Notes: generated by a model not told the origin, from the letters alone. DNA of 64,000 bases from Candidatus Bathyarchaeota archaeon (GCA_026014685.1 JAOZHW010000007.1:248001-312000), one strand, 5' to 3'; shown: positions 1 through 9,443, counted from the first letter of the stretch. Translations and numbers: made by a program.

Positions 1-1
1 A

Positions 2-787
2 GTTAACTACGTTGATATTAGCATCGATGGGGCAACTGCGAAAACCCATGACGACTTCCGCGGGGTAAACGGCGCCTACGACCGTGCTGTTGCGGGTCTC
101 AAGAACTGCATCGAAGCCGACATCTGCACGTGCATCGCCACCACCGTTGGCAAAAACAACATGGCGGAGCTCCCTGCTATAATCGATTTAGCTGAAGAAT
201 TGGGAGTGGAACGGTTTACTTACTTCAATTTTATCCCTGCTGGACGCGGCAAAGACCACGCCGACCAAGACCTAACAGCACAAGAACGCGAAGACGTAAT
301 GCGCTACCTTCTGAATCGTATGTCGGCAGGCTGCAAAACCACCATACTCGCAACGGCGCCGCAGTTGGCTCGGGTTGCAGCTCAATGTCAAGGTGACGCA
401 GGTACAGGGGAAGTCACGATGGCTTTGGCGCATATGCAAACCGTCAAAGTCACAAAGAAAGCGGTGCCCTTGGGTGAGTTCATAGGCGGCTGTGGAGCAG
501 GAAGACTCTACTGCGCCATTTCTCCGCAGGGTGACGTGCGCCCCTGTGTGTTCCTTCCAGTTAACGTGGGTAACCTTAAAGAACGCACATTCAAAGACAT
601 CTGGCTAAACGCGCCGCTCTTTAACGCCTTCCGCAACCGAGCTAACCTCAAAGGCAGCTGCAGCAAATGCACCTACAAGTACATCTGCGGCGGATGCCGA
701 GCACGCAGCGCAGCTTACCATAACGGAGACACCTTAAACGGTGACCCAGGCTGTCTTAACGGAGTGAAAATCCAAAATGGCAGCTAA
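2..787 (+). CDS. Radical SAM/SPASM-domain protein (5' end outside window)
   Basis: The reading frame is open from the first bases of the window, so this is the C-terminal 261 residues of a longer protein; the radical SAM CxxxCxxC loop lies upstream. The visible part has a TIM-barrel strand (DISIDGAT) followed by a cysteine-rich C-terminus: GGCGAGRLYCAISPQGDVRP and CSKCTYKYICGGCR. That arrangement is typical of a SPASM domain binding auxiliary Fe-S clusters, as in PqqE-, AhbC- or NirJ-like maturases. The substrate cannot be told from this fragment. It overlaps the next gene by 11 bp, so the two are probably co-transcribed and may act together. Confidence 0.85.
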   Translation, partial: VNYVDISIDGATAKTHDDFRGVNGAYDRAVAGLKNCIEADICTCIATTVGKNNMAELPAIIDLAEELGVERFTYFNFIPAGRGKDHADQDLTAQEREDVMRYLLNRMSAGCKTTILATAPQLARVAAQCQGDAGTGEVTMALAHMQTVKVTKKAVPLGEFIGGCGAGRLYCAISPQGDVRPCVFLPVNVGNLKERTFKDIWLNAPLFNAFRNRANLKGSCSKCTYKYICGGCRARSAAYHNGDTLNGDPGCLNGVKIQNGS

Positions 788-1730
788 CACGGTGAAAATC
801 AGCCGTGCAGGCAACGACGTAAGCGGCATCATTAAAGAAGCCGTCTCAAAAGCTAACCTCAAAGGCAAAAAACGGATTTACATCAAACCCAACCTCAGCC
901 ACCCCGAATACCTGCCCGGCGTCGTCACCAGCCCCGAAGTCATGCGTCAAGTCGTCAGCCTCTTACGCGACGCCAACAGCGAAGTTATAGTCGGTGAATC
1001 CAACGGTTTCAACTATCCCTGCTGGACCGCCTTTGACAAAACGGGGGTGCAGGCAGCGGTTGAGGCGGCAGGCGGAAAAGTCATCAACCTCTCTGAGGAC
1101 AAAGTAGTTGAAGTAAAATTCCAGACCAACACACCTCTCAAAAGGCTCTACCTTCCCAAAACCATCATAGACGCAGACGCCGTCGTCGATTTGCCGCTAA
1201 TGAAGACGCATGAGTTTATGGCGTACAGTGGAGCCGTCAAGAACCTCTTTGGATGCGTGCCAAGCAACCGCCGCATCTATCTGCATCCGTATCTGCCTGA
1301 AGTGTTCTATCGGCTCTATTCTCTTTTCAAGCCGTCGCTTACAATCATGGACGCCCGCATCGGAATCGAGGGCAACGGCCCAACCAAAGGCAAACCCGTC
1401 AAAATGGGCTTATTCCTAACGGGCAACGACGCCTTGGCAGTGGACATCGTCGCCGCAGAAGTTATGATGTTGGATTGGAAGAAAACCTACCTCAAATATG
1501 TCGCCGACAAATCGGGCTTCAACGGAGACGCCATCCAAGTTGAAGGGTTGCAGGTAAGGGAGGTTGCGCACCGCTTTGAGCCGCCCCGAATTGACCTGCC
1601 TGTGAAGGCGCAGATGATGATTTATCAGCATGAGTATTTGACCAAGTTTTTCTTCTGCTCACTCGACATTGTGCACTTGTTCCAGAGGGTTACACAAGCT
1701 TACCGAAAAGAACCCGTACAAATTGCCTAA
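777..1730 (+). CDS. DUF362 domain protein
   Basis: A 317-residue protein of the DUF362 family. The family signature MKTHEFMAYSGAVKNLFG is present, together with KPNLSHPEYLPGVVTSP near the N-terminus and GxFLTGNDALAVDIVAAE later. Many DUF362 proteins carry a 2[4Fe-4S] ferredoxin domain; this one does not, so it is the short form. The biochemical role of the family is not established. It starts inside the end of the upstream radical SAM/SPASM gene (11 bp overlap), which suggests translational coupling and a shared pathway. Its 3' end overlaps the convergent glycosyltransferase gene by 4 bp. Confidence 0.85.
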   Translation: MAANTVKISRAGNDVSGIIKEAVSKANLKGKKRIYIKPNLSHPEYLPGVVTSPEVMRQVVSLLRDANSEVIVGESNGFNYPCWTAFDKTGVQAAVEAAGGKVINLSEDKVVEVKFQTNTPLKRLYLPKTIIDADAVVDLPLMKTHEFMAYSGAVKNLFGCVPSNRRIYLHPYLPEVFYRLYSLFKPSLTIMDARIGIEGNGPTKGKPVKMGLFLTGNDALAVDIVAAEVMMLDWKKTYLKYVADKSGFNGDAIQVEGLQVREVAHRFEPPRIDLPVKAQMMIYQHEYLTKFFFCSLDIVHLFQRVTQAYRKEPVQIA

Positions 1731-2920
1731 CTAAGCGCTTCTTGGTAGACTTTCATGGCGTCTTTGACCACAATGCGCCAATCCAGCTGCTCAACCACCG
1801 TCTGCCGCGCTTTTACCCCCATCTCAGAGGCCTCCGCTGGGTGCTCAAGCAAGTGGAGGATTCTGTCCGCGAATGCTTTTTCATCGAAGGGCTTAACAAG
1901 GAAGCCGTTTTTGCCGCTTTGGATTGTTTCGGGGATGCCGCCCACCGTTGTCGTCACTACAGGTAAACCTGTTGCCAACGCCTCCAACACTGCAAAGGGG
2001 TGATGCTCATAGAAGGTGCTGAAAGCGAAGACGTCGGCGGCTTGGTAGAGCAGGGGTAGTTTTTTGTCGGGGTAGTAGCCTGTGAAGACGATGTTGTTTA
2101 TGACGCCGAGGCGGGTGGCGTGGGCGATGAGTTTTTGCATTTCGTCGCTTTGACCCTTACCGCTGATTATAAATTTAGCGTTGGGAAACCGCTTCACGAC
2201 GGCAGGCATGCTTTCGATGAGAGTGAATAGCCCTTTGCGTGCGTAGAGGCGCCCCACTGAGACGATGGCGATGTCGTCGGGGTTAAATCCGAGTGCTGCT
2301 TTGATTTTGCGTTTGTCAGTGGCAGGTTGGAATTTTTGGATGTCTACACCGTTGTGGATGACTCTGATTTTGTGTGCGGGAATCTTGTAGTAGTTGGTGA
2401 GTTCCCACTTAGTGAAGTGACTAACCGCGATGATTTTACGCGCCCGATGCAGCATACCTTCCTCAAAGAACCGCAGGAACCCGTTGAAGCTGACGAGAAA
2501 CTTTTCGTTGGCGTTTAGGCGCATGTAGGGTTCGCCACGGATGGCGTCTGCTTCGCCCCTCCATGTGGAGTGCACGGTGCAGACCAATGTTTTGCCAAAG
2601 TTGGGCGGCACAGCACAGTTGGGCGTCAACGGCAACTGGGGATGCATAACGTCTACGTTTGCGGTGTGGCGGACGCTTTGGAGTTTGCGGTTGCTGGCGG
2701 CTGCGAGCATAAACGATTTAACGATGGGGGTTTTGGGGATTTTCAGAAAAGAAACGTCGAGCTGCGGGTTGACATGGACGTCTTTGGTTTGGTTTTGGCC
2801 TGTGACGACGTAGATTTGGTAGCCGTTTTTTAGGAGTTCGCTGCTGAGGTAGTAGACGTAGCTGCCTGTGCCGCCTGTGAGTGGCCAATATTCGGGGGAT
2901 ATGAAGCAGACCTTAGTCAC
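1727..2920 (-). CDS. Glycosyltransferase, GT4 family (GT-B fold)
   Basis: A 397-residue GT-B glycosyltransferase. The N-terminal acceptor domain has the glycine-rich GGTGSYVYYL at about 16-25. The C-terminal donor domain has HNGVDIQKF (about 189) and the EX7E-type nucleotide-sugar site EHHPFAVLEALATG (about 305-318). It is the last gene of a leftward operon of three glycosyltransferases, starting 4 bp inside the end of the GT2 gene (ATGA overlap). It probably builds lipid-linked or surface glycans, for example for N-glycosylation. The sugar and acceptor cannot be predicted. Confidence 0.9.
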   Translation of the reverse strand: MTKVCFISPEYWPLTGGTGSYVYYLSSELLKNGYQIYVVTGQNQTKDVHVNPQLDVSFLKIPKTPIVKSFMLAAASNRKLQSVRHTANVDVMHPQLPLTPNCAVPPNFGKTLVCTVHSTWRGEADAIRGEPYMRLNANEKFLVSFNGFLRFFEEGMLHRARKIIAVSHFTKWELTNYYKIPAHKIRVIHNGVDIQKFQPATDKRKIKAALGFNPDDIAIVSVGRLYARKGLFTLIESMPAVVKRFPNAKFIISGKGQSDEMQKLIAHATRLGVINNIVFTGYYPDKKLPLLYQAADVFAFSTFYEHHPFAVLEALATGLPVVTTTVGGIPETIQSGKNGFLVKPFDEKAFADRILHLLEHPAEASEMGVKARQTVVEQLDWRIVVKDAMKVYQEALS

Positions 2921-3909
2921 TGTTTTCCCCTCCCAGTGATGAAGGTGAGTGTGGTTGACACAGCGCCATCAAACCACGCCCCAGACCGCACAAAATAAAG
3001 CACAACAAGCCGCATAGCCGACCAATCGCCATATTTGGCGGAGATTTTAGCCGCGCAATACGTAAAGTAAATCAGCATACCCAAAAGAACGGCCAGCGAA
3101 CCAAACCACAGAAACCGCAACATCGGCACCAAACCCAAAAAGAACAACACCGCAACCCCCAAAAGCAACACAGGCTGCACATTCATGCCCACATCGGTGA
3201 TTTCGTCGCCCTTGGCCAATCGTCCATGCTTGAAGTAGAGTTTAAGCGTGTTCTTGCCGTACTGCAACTGCTGCCGATAATACGCCTTCAACGTGGGGCG
3301 ATTGTAGTGGTAGCAGACTGCAGAGGGTTCGTAGGCGATTTTGTAGCCCTTAGATGCCATTCGAAACCCAAAATCCGTATCATACTGGCTTGGTAGCTTC
3401 TCATCCCAGCCGCCCACCTCTTCGACTACAGATTTTTTGAGCAGCAGATTCATGGTGGCTATGCGCCCCGTGTATTTGCCGAGGCGGCGGTAGCGGTTTT
3501 TGAGTTCGTACCCGATGCTGCGCGCCCATGGGTTATCTTGGTTCCATGTTTCGATGCTGCCGCTGACCCCTGCCACCTGCGGCTCATCAAGGTGTGGAAC
3601 GAGCTTTTTTAGCCAATCCGATTCGACTTTGGCGTCGGAGTCTATGAAGCCTAAGATGGGGTGGCTGGCGATTTTTTGGGCGTAGTTGTAGGCGGCGGGT
3701 GCGTTGAGGCGGATGGAGATGACTTTGACGGGGAATTGTTGGGCGATTTTGACGGTTTCGTCTTTGCTGACGCCGTCCATAACGATGACTTCCACGTAGC
3801 CCGCGGGGTAATCCAGTGCCAAAACGGATTTGAGGCACTCAGCGATGGTGTCTTGGTTGTTGTAGGACGCCACGATAACTGAAACTTTGGGGTAACTGCT
3901 TTGCACCAC
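2917..3909 (-). CDS. Membrane-anchored glycosyltransferase, GT2 family
   Basis: A 330-residue GT-A glycosyltransferase. It starts KVSVIVASYNNQDTIAECL and has the metal-binding DxD-type sequence IDSDAK at about 113-118. Two to three hydrophobic segments near the C-terminus (about 245-290) would anchor it to the membrane. The start is a GTG only five bases after the stop of the preceding GT2 gene, and its end overlaps the GT4 gene. The three genes therefore look like one transcript for surface-glycan assembly. Donor and acceptor are unknown. Confidence 0.88.
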   Translation of the reverse strand: MVQSSYPKVSVIVASYNNQDTIAECLKSVLALDYPAGYVEVIVMDGVSKDETVKIAQQFPVKVISIRLNAPAAYNYAQKIASHPILGFIDSDAKVESDWLKKLVPHLDEPQVAGVSGSIETWNQDNPWARSIGYELKNRYRRLGKYTGRIATMNLLLKKSVVEEVGGWDEKLPSQYDTDFGFRMASKGYKIAYEPSAVCYHYNRPTLKAYYRQQLQYGKNTLKLYFKHGRLAKGDEITDVGMNVQPVLLLGVAVLFFLGLVPMLRFLWFGSLAVLLGMLIYFTYCAAKISAKYGDWSAMRLVVLYFVRSGAWFDGAVSTTLTFITGRGKQ

Positions 3910-3914
3910 TCTAA

Positions 3915-4613
3915 TTACCCCTTTAGATACGCCAAGATGATTGAGAACGTGATTTTTGAGCCATCCACCATAGGATCCACACCTGAACGACCATAGGTGC
4001 GCTGCTCAAACGTAATCGGAACCTCAGAGACACGGAAACCTGCCTTCGCGGTTTTGACAAGCATTTCAGATTCTATTTCGTACTCTCCCGACTTTAGCTT
4101 TTGCTTTGCGAGAACTTCGCGTTTCATTGCGCGGTAACCTGATTGGCTGTCGGTTATGGCGACACCTGTGAAGAGTTGAATGAGGTAGTTGAAAAGGCGA
4201 ACGCCGAACTTGTTGAGTTTACGGGCTTCAACCCGTTTGTGGTTCATGTAGCGGGATCCGATAACCATGTCTGCTTTGTTTGACAGCACGGGGGATAGGA
4301 CTTCGTGGAGTTCTTCGGGCCAATGTGACCCATCGGAGTCTATGGTGACGATTATGTCGCCTTTGACTTTGGCGAAGCCAGCCCTCAAAGCGTAACCTTT
4401 GCCAAGATGCTTTTTTAGCGTGTAAACCCTGACGTCATGTTTCTTTGCTACTGAAAGCGACCCATCATAGGAGCGATCATCCACCACAACGATCTCATAG
4501 GGCAACCCGATTTTCTGCGCCGCCACCTTGGTGCGGTCAATGATGTTGCCTATCGTCAATTCCTCGTTGTACACGGGGATAATGATGGATAGCAGCATCG
4601 GAGGTCGGCTCAT
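3915..4613 (-). CDS. Dolichol-phosphate mannosyltransferase-like GT2
   Basis: A 232-residue soluble GT-A enzyme resembling Dpm1: LLSIIIPVYNEELTIGNII at the N-terminus, VVVDDRSYDGS, then VTIDSDGSHWPEEL carrying the DxD motif, and late QSGYRAMKREVL. No membrane segment is present, so it is the catalytic-domain-only type. It probably loads a sugar onto dolichol phosphate for glycan assembly. The reading frame extends further upstream, but a perfect GGAGGT SD at 4624-4629 lies ten bases before the ATG at 4613, which fixes the start there. It is first in the three-gene glycosyltransferase operon. Confidence 0.88.
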   Translation of the reverse strand: MSRPPMLLSIIIPVYNEELTIGNIIDRTKVAAQKIGLPYEIVVVDDRSYDGSLSVAKKHDVRVYTLKKHLGKGYALRAGFAKVKGDIIVTIDSDGSHWPEELHEVLSPVLSNKADMVIGSRYMNHKRVEARKLNKFGVRLFNYLIQLFTGVAITDSQSGYRAMKREVLAKQKLKSGEYEIESEMLVKTAKAGFRVSEVPITFEQRTYGRSGVDPMVDGSKITFSIILAYLKG

Positions 4614-4637
4614 TTGAAAGTTAACCTCCAATGGAAA

Positions 4638-4648
4638 CCTTATAAAGT
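4638..4648 (+). promoter_or_regulatory. TATA box for the membrane-protein/aminotransferase pair
   Basis: CTTATAAAG sits about 55 bases before the ATG at 4698. A transcript starting about 25 bases downstream would carry a leader of roughly 30 bases. The element lies in the divergent gap between the glycosyltransferase operon and this gene. Confidence 0.5.
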
Positions 4649-4697
4649 TTGGCACCCCCAACCATGTAAGCAATCCAACGGGAAAGTTGAACCAGAA

Positions 4698-5252
4698 ATG
4701 CAAGCCACACTCACAGCCAAAGCCGCTTCGGATCGGAAGGTTTGGTTTTCCATGTGGTTTTTGGGTGCAGTGGTCACTTTTGGGGCTGCTTTTTTTCCGA
4801 TGTTTTATCGGTTGGTGGATGGCAGAAACAGGCACTTCCAAAATGAAGCCCAATTCGAGGAGCGCATTGCCGCTTACGTCAAAAGCAGGGGCAAAGAGCC
4901 GCCATCAGGACTTGAACCCATAAAAGAGCGAAACGCAAAGCTATGGGCGGCAAGCATCATCCTCATTGTCCCCGCCTTCATCATAGTTTACCTCTTATCC
5001 AAAGACCTCGCCGAGCACGAACAGAAACAGGACGCATACCTCGCCGCTGCCTTGCCCCAACGCGTCTTCATGCCCCAAACCATACCGTTAACATCATATG
5101 TATTGATTACAATTGTTACGCTTGGAGTGGGGATCGTGTACTGGCTATATCGCGTCACTAACCTGTATAACGCCCACTACAAGGCTCACTTGGCGGTTGA
5201 GAAAGAGCTGAGCCGACTGATGGAGGAACAAAACAGTGTCCAGCACATGTAA
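4698..5252 (+). CDS. Three-TM membrane protein of unknown function
   Basis: A 184-residue protein that I do not recognise. It has hydrophobic segments near 15-37, 80-100 and 130-155, a charged loop between the first two, and a coiled-coil-prone C-terminal tail (KEAHLAVEKELSRLMEEQ-like). The frame is open further upstream, but ATG 4698 is preferred because a TATA-like element lies at a suitable distance and the upstream codons overlap the promoter. It overlaps the following aminotransferase by 17 bp, so the two are translated from one message. Confidence 0.7.
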   Translation: MQATLTAKAASDRKVWFSMWFLGAVVTFGAAFFPMFYRLVDGRNRHFQNEAQFEERIAAYVKSRGKEPPSGLEPIKERNAKLWAASIILIVPAFIIVYLLSKDLAEHEQKQDAYLAAALPQRVFMPQTIPLTSYVLITIVTLGVGIVYWLYRVTNLYNAHYKAHLAVEKELSRLMEEQNSVQHM

Positions 5253-6348
5253 AAAGCGCCGATTCGTCAGCCACGGCGGCGACATCTGGGGTTTCAGCAG
5301 AAAACACAACATTCCCCTAGAAGAAGTGCTTGAATTCAGCGGACCCATCAACTTTATGGGGCCACCTCCCAAAGCTGTAGAAGCCGTCAAACAAAACGCC
5401 CGATTAATCAAGTTCTACCCTGACCCCAACCCAGTCGAATTCAGAGAAACCATAGCCAACTATGTCGGGCACGGTGTGGAACCCGAAAACATCCTACTGG
5501 GCAACGGCTCCATCGAACTCATCTATATGATAACCGAAATCCTCCCGCCGAAATTCCGCGCAGTTATCCCGGTGCCGTCCTTTTCAGAATACGAAAAAGC
5601 AGCCCTTCGACTCGGCGGCGAAGTCACCTTCGTCCAGCTACCCACGGACTTCTCGCTGGAGAACGACAAAATCAAAGCCGCCGTAACCGACGACACCAAA
5701 ATCATGTGCCTCTGCAACCCCCACAGCCCCTCAGGCAAACTCTACAGCAAAGAACGCGTCATGGATCTGGTGGATTTCTGCCACAAAAAAGACGTCATCT
5801 TTAGCATAGACGAAAACTACATCGAATTCGCCGACGAAGGCGACAAAAACACCGTTGCAGGTATGGTAAAGGAATACGAGAACCTGTTTGTTATCCGCTC
5901 AGTCACCAAATTCTACGGGATGGCGGGCTTGCGGTTCGGCTACGCGGTTGCAGCGAACAGTTTGATTGAAAAGTTGGAGACGATGCGGCAGCCTTGGAGC
6001 ATAAACGGGTTAGCATGCCAAGTAACTGCGGCAGCGTTTAGTGACACCGAATTCATTAAAAGCACCAAAGAAACCATCAACAAAAACCGCGCAGAACTCG
6101 CCAAAGAACTCGGGGCAATCGAAGGTTTACAGGTGTATCCGTCCACAACCAACTTTTTGCTCATAAAAATCCTCAACCGAAAATTCACCTCAACCGTCCT
6201 CAAGGAGTTGCTGGCAAAAGAGCGCATCTTAGTGCGCGACTGCTGCACATTTATGGGCATGGACGACAGCTACATCCGCGTCACAGTTCGCTCAGCAAAA
6301 GACAACCAGATACTGGTAGAGAAACTAAAGCAGATACTCAACCATTGA
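5236..6348 (+). CDS. PLP aminotransferase, CobD/HisC-like
   Basis: A 370-residue fold-type I PLP enzyme. The N-terminal HGGDIWGFSRKHNIPLEEVL and FSGPINFMGPP resemble L-threonine-O-3-phosphate decarboxylase (CobD), whose N-terminus is also H-G-G-D/N. The rest fits HisC-like aminotransferases: LGNGSIELIY, NPHSPSGKLY, SIDENYIEF and the PLP-lysine segment SVTKFYGMAGLRFGY (Lys about 225). The start is a GTG with a GGAGG SD nine bases upstream, inside the end of the membrane-protein gene. CobD (cobamide side chain) and histidinol-phosphate aminotransferase cannot be separated by inspection; no other cobalamin gene is adjacent. Confidence 0.8.
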   Translation: MSSTCKKRRFVSHGGDIWGFSRKHNIPLEEVLEFSGPINFMGPPPKAVEAVKQNARLIKFYPDPNPVEFRETIANYVGHGVEPENILLGNGSIELIYMITEILPPKFRAVIPVPSFSEYEKAALRLGGEVTFVQLPTDFSLENDKIKAAVTDDTKIMCLCNPHSPSGKLYSKERVMDLVDFCHKKDVIFSIDENYIEFADEGDKNTVAGMVKEYENLFVIRSVTKFYGMAGLRFGYAVAANSLIEKLETMRQPWSINGLACQVTAAAFSDTEFIKSTKETINKNRAELAKELGAIEGLQVYPSTTNFLLIKILNRKFTSTVLKELLAKERILVRDCCTFMGMDDSYIRVTVRSAKDNQILVEKLKQILNH

Positions 6349-6363
6349 CGCTGTTGCTCTGCC

Positions 6364-6391
6364 GCCTCCTCTCCTCCCCTATATAGGGAAC
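6364..6391 (+). repeat. Dispersed pyrimidine/TATA repeat, copy E
   Basis: CCTCCTCTCCTCCCCTATATAG followed by GGAAC, 17 bases after the CobD-like stop. It is the most diverged of five similar intergenic elements (others at 17795, 41923, 45706 and 57390). All have a C/T-rich block ending in a TATA-like core. It lies upstream of, and separate from, the proS TATA box. Confidence 0.5.
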
Positions 6392-6425
6392 AAGGCGTTT
6401 TTAACGTGGTTTGTTGCCGTTACGG

Positions 6426-6434
6426 TTTTATATG
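6426..6434 (+). promoter_or_regulatory. TATA box of proS
   Basis: TTTTATATG lies about 40 bases before the proS ATG. This would place the transcription start near 6457 with a short leader. Confidence 0.55.
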
Positions 6435-6470
6435 CAGACGCAGGCATAACAGTGCAAGAAGCGAATCTCT

Positions 6471-7913
6471 ATGTCTGATACTGGAGTAACCGTAAAGAAA
6501 AACGTTGATTTCAGCGAATGGTACGTCGAAGTCGTCTTAAAAGCTGAATTAGCCGACTACGCCCCCGTTAAAGGCTGTATGATAATCCGCCCAGACGCGT
6601 ATGCGGTTTGGGAAAAAATCCAGCAAGTCGTCAACCAAAAAATCAAGGAGACAGGCCACCGCAACACTTACTTCCCCATGTTCATCCCTGAAGCGTTCCT
6701 CAAAAAGGAAGCCGAGCACTTTGAAGGGTTTACTCCAGAAGTTGCCTGGATTACACAGGGCGGCGACACTCCGCTTGAGGAGAAGTTGGCGGTGCGTCCA
6801 ACCAGCGAAACCATCATGTACGCTATGTTTAGCAAGTGGATTCGCAGCTGGCGGGATTTGCCCTTAAAGATTAACCAGTGGTGCAACATTGTTCGCTGGG
6901 AAACCAAAGCCACCAAACTTTTCCTGCGCACCCGCGAATTTCTTTGGCAGGAAGGCCACACAGCCCACGCCACCGCGGAAGAAGCAGAAGCAGAAGTCAT
7001 GTGGGCGCTCAACATGTACAAAGACGTAGTTGAGAGCTACCTCGCCATCCCCGTATTAATCGGAACCAAGAGCGAAAGCGAAAAATTTGCAGGAGCCCTC
7101 TACACCACCGCGCTTGAATCCATCATGCCCGACGGCAAAGCCTTGCAGATGGGCACCAGCCACAACTTGGGGCAGCACTTCGCCAAGGTCTTTGACGTGA
7201 AATACGTCGGCGAAGACAAGGCTGACCACTATGTTTGGCAGACCAGTTGGGGCATCACAACGCGGCTCATCGGTGCCATGATTATGGTGCATGGCGACGA
7301 CAAAGGTTTAGTTATGCCGCCGAAAGTTGCGCCGACGCAGGTTGTCATCGTTCCAATTCCGTTCAAGGGTTTAGAGGCAGAGGCTATCGCCGCTAAAACC
7401 AAGCAAATCCAAAGCGACCTCCAAGCCCGGGGCATAAGCGTCATCCTCGACGACCGAGGCGAGTACACACCCGGCTGGAAATTCAACCAGTGGGAACTCA
7501 AAGGCATACCCCTCCGCATCGAGATAGGCCCGCGAGACATCAAAAACGGGCAATGTGTGATGGTGCGACGAGATACAGGTCAAAAAGCATTCGTTAAAGA
7601 CGCTGACATACTTGCTACCGCTGAGAAACTACTCCAAGACATCCAAGACAACCTACTCACCAAAGCCAGAGCCATCCTAGCCGAAAAAACCACTCTTGTC
7701 AAGGACTACGATGAGTTCAAACAGGTATGCGAAAGCAAAGGCGGCTTCCTAAAAGCGGCATGGTGCGGCAGTCCACAGTGCGAAGCCAAAATCAAAGACG
7801 AAACAGGTGCAACCATTCGTATCCGACCCTTCCAAAAGGAAGCGCCGACATCGGGATGCGTCTACTGCGGCAAAGAAGCAGTTGAAACGGTCTATTTTGC
7901 TAGGTCGTACTAA
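6471..7913 (+). CDS. proS: Prolyl-tRNA synthetase, archaeal/eukaryotic type
   Basis: A 480-residue class II synthetase that charges tRNA-Pro. The N-terminus (FSEWYVEVVLKAELADYAPV) is the archaeal/eukaryotic form without the bacterial editing insert. Class II motif 2 lies in WETKATKLFLRTREFLWQEG, RPTSETIMYAMFSKW comes just before it, and motif 3 or the anticodon-domain entry follows. The C-terminal zinc-binding domain typical of this type is seen as CESKGGFLKAAWCGSPQC and GCVYCG. Length matches the family (about 480). It has its own TATA box and is monocistronic. Confidence 0.97.
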   Translation: MSDTGVTVKKNVDFSEWYVEVVLKAELADYAPVKGCMIIRPDAYAVWEKIQQVVNQKIKETGHRNTYFPMFIPEAFLKKEAEHFEGFTPEVAWITQGGDTPLEEKLAVRPTSETIMYAMFSKWIRSWRDLPLKINQWCNIVRWETKATKLFLRTREFLWQEGHTAHATAEEAEAEVMWALNMYKDVVESYLAIPVLIGTKSESEKFAGALYTTALESIMPDGKALQMGTSHNLGQHFAKVFDVKYVGEDKADHYVWQTSWGITTRLIGAMIMVHGDDKGLVMPPKVAPTQVVIVPIPFKGLEAEAIAAKTKQIQSDLQARGISVILDDRGEYTPGWKFNQWELKGIPLRIEIGPRDIKNGQCVMVRRDTGQKAFVKDADILATAEKLLQDIQDNLLTKARAILAEKTTLVKDYDEFKQVCESKGGFLKAAWCGSPQCEAKIKDETGATIRIRPFQKEAPTSGCVYCGKEAVETVYFARSY

Positions 7914-8129
7914 AACAGCCCTTTTTTGCGAGTTTTTATGCTCGTCGTTTTCTTTATTTTAGCTCGTTAAAAATCAAAAATTCGGTTTATTGCCAAAAAC
8001 GAAACTGTATATCTTTCGATTTCTCTATGATTTTTTAGCGTTCAATCTGGGTGTTCGGTTAGACGAACGGAAGTGTTCGGCGAATAGAGCTAAGTGCGGT
8101 TAAGGTGTTGAGACTTGGTAGGTGAAAAC
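7914..8129. other. Intergenic region between proS and the secreted-protein gene
   Basis: 216 bases, AT-rich at the start (a T-rich tract soon after the proS stop may end transcription). Short GTTCGG/CGAAC inverted repeats lie around 8050-8090. No conserved RNA or small gene was recognised. Confidence 0.4.
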
Positions 8130-9443
8130 ATGAAAAAAAGCAAAACGCTAGGTTTAGTCGCATTTTTAGCTTTGAGCATGGGTCTCGCTTACGCCGCGCC
8201 AATGATCATTGCCCAAATGAACATACAACTATTTCCCAACGTTCCTGAAGGGCCCAAAGCGAAATTCATCGTAGAAGTAGTCTACGCTAACTTCAACACA
8301 GTTGACTATCAACGCACAAATGAATTCCATAACAAAGATGGAAGCTTAAACCATGTAGAAACTTATCCAGCCACTAACGTCACCTATAACGTTGTTCTCA
8401 GAGTAACTAACCCCTCAGACCAACCCGCCACGCTCTACGAAGTTACCTTTGCAGCAGGTCAAGATATCTCAATCAAAGATTCGATTCTTGGGGGAATAAT
8501 CTACGATTTCGGCTTTACCCCTGAAAACACCTTCCTGGCAAGCAGACACTTCGGCGGGATAGTCGACGGTGTATACTTAGACGGCAAATGGGTAAACGTA
8601 ACATGGATTCCAGAAGTACAATACTACAGCAACGGCACAACATACACATTGCCATATCCTGAAAACCTGATCTCTCTAACACAAGCATCTTGGCACGAAG
8701 GCATCATCTCAGGACCTCTATCTCCCGACGACATAGAGGCTTTCAGTGCAAACCACAACCTTAACGGCACCATCCCAGAACTACCAGCAAACGCAAGCAA
8801 CACAGGCACATGGTTTGAAGGCATACCCATCACTGAATACTACGATCAATATGGCAACCCCTTGGTAACAGAGATGTACATTAATGGAGCATGGGTTGAC
8901 GTGACAGGCAGAGTAACAGTTGACAACGCACAGCCAATGGTTACTGTGTCAAATATGCTGGTCAATGAAGTTTTAACGTTCGGGGCGCAGCCATACGTTA
9001 ACATGAACGCCACAGTTGGACCCATAACAACTTTGCCGACATGGGGCAACTGGGGCACTGGACGAACATTCTTCTGGTTCCCATGGGACTATGGAAGTCA
9101 ACCCTTCAACAGTACATTTGCACCCCATGAATCAAGACTGATAGCTTTCAACCATACACAGCCCTTCATCATGATGACAGAAGACTCACCACCCAGCAAC
9201 GGCATCGTAGCACTCAAAACTGGAAACCTCCAATTGTACGCCTCCGCTTCAAGCTATATAACTAACTGGCCAGTCAACGGAACCTACTACAACACCGTCT
9301 CAACCACCACCCAGGTAACCCAACTTCAATTCGAGCAGACACCAAACGGCTACATCTACAACGCCATCTTAGCTGACAACCAAACATTCCAGCGAGGTAA
9401 CTCACCCTACGAAGTAATCGTTGTGCCGAGGACAGAGCCATGA
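8130..9443 (+). CDS. Secreted protein of unknown function
   Basis: A 437-residue protein with a clear Sec signal peptide (Lys-rich start, hydrophobic LGLVAFLALSMGLAYA, then APMIIA). There is no C-terminal membrane anchor. The mature part is rich in Asn/Thr/Tyr and N-x-S/T sequons, as expected for an extracellular glycoprotein, and probably beta-rich. I do not recognise the family. The start is ATG 8130, preceded by GGTGA at a good SD distance, not the GTG/ATG further upstream. It overlaps the membrane-bound winged-helix gene by 4 bp (ATGA), so the two are translated together; that protein may sense or control it. Confidence 0.8.
   Translation: MKKSKTLGLVAFLALSMGLAYAAPMIIAQMNIQLFPNVPEGPKAKFIVEVVYANFNTVDYQRTNEFHNKDGSLNHVETYPATNVTYNVVLRVTNPSDQPATLYEVTFAAGQDISIKDSILGGIIYDFGFTPENTFLASRHFGGIVDGVYLDGKWVNVTWIPEVQYYSNGTTYTLPYPENLISLTQASWHEGIISGPLSPDDIEAFSANHNLNGTIPELPANASNTGTWFEGIPITEYYDQYGNPLVTEMYINGAWVDVTGRVTVDNAQPMVTVSNMLVNEVLTFGAQPYVNMNATVGPITTLPTWGNWGTGRTFFWFPWDYGSQPFNSTFAPHESRLIAFNHTQPFIMMTEDSPPSNGIVALKTGNLQLYASASSYITNWPVNGTYYNTVSTTTQVTQLQFEQTPNGYIYNAILADNQTFQRGNSPYEVIVVPRTEP

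Noticed and set aside
4614-4853. N-terminal extension of the Dpm1-like glycosyltransferase up to 4853
   Set aside because: The extension has no family similarity, lies over the opposite gene and ignores the perfect GGAGGT SD before ATG 4613.
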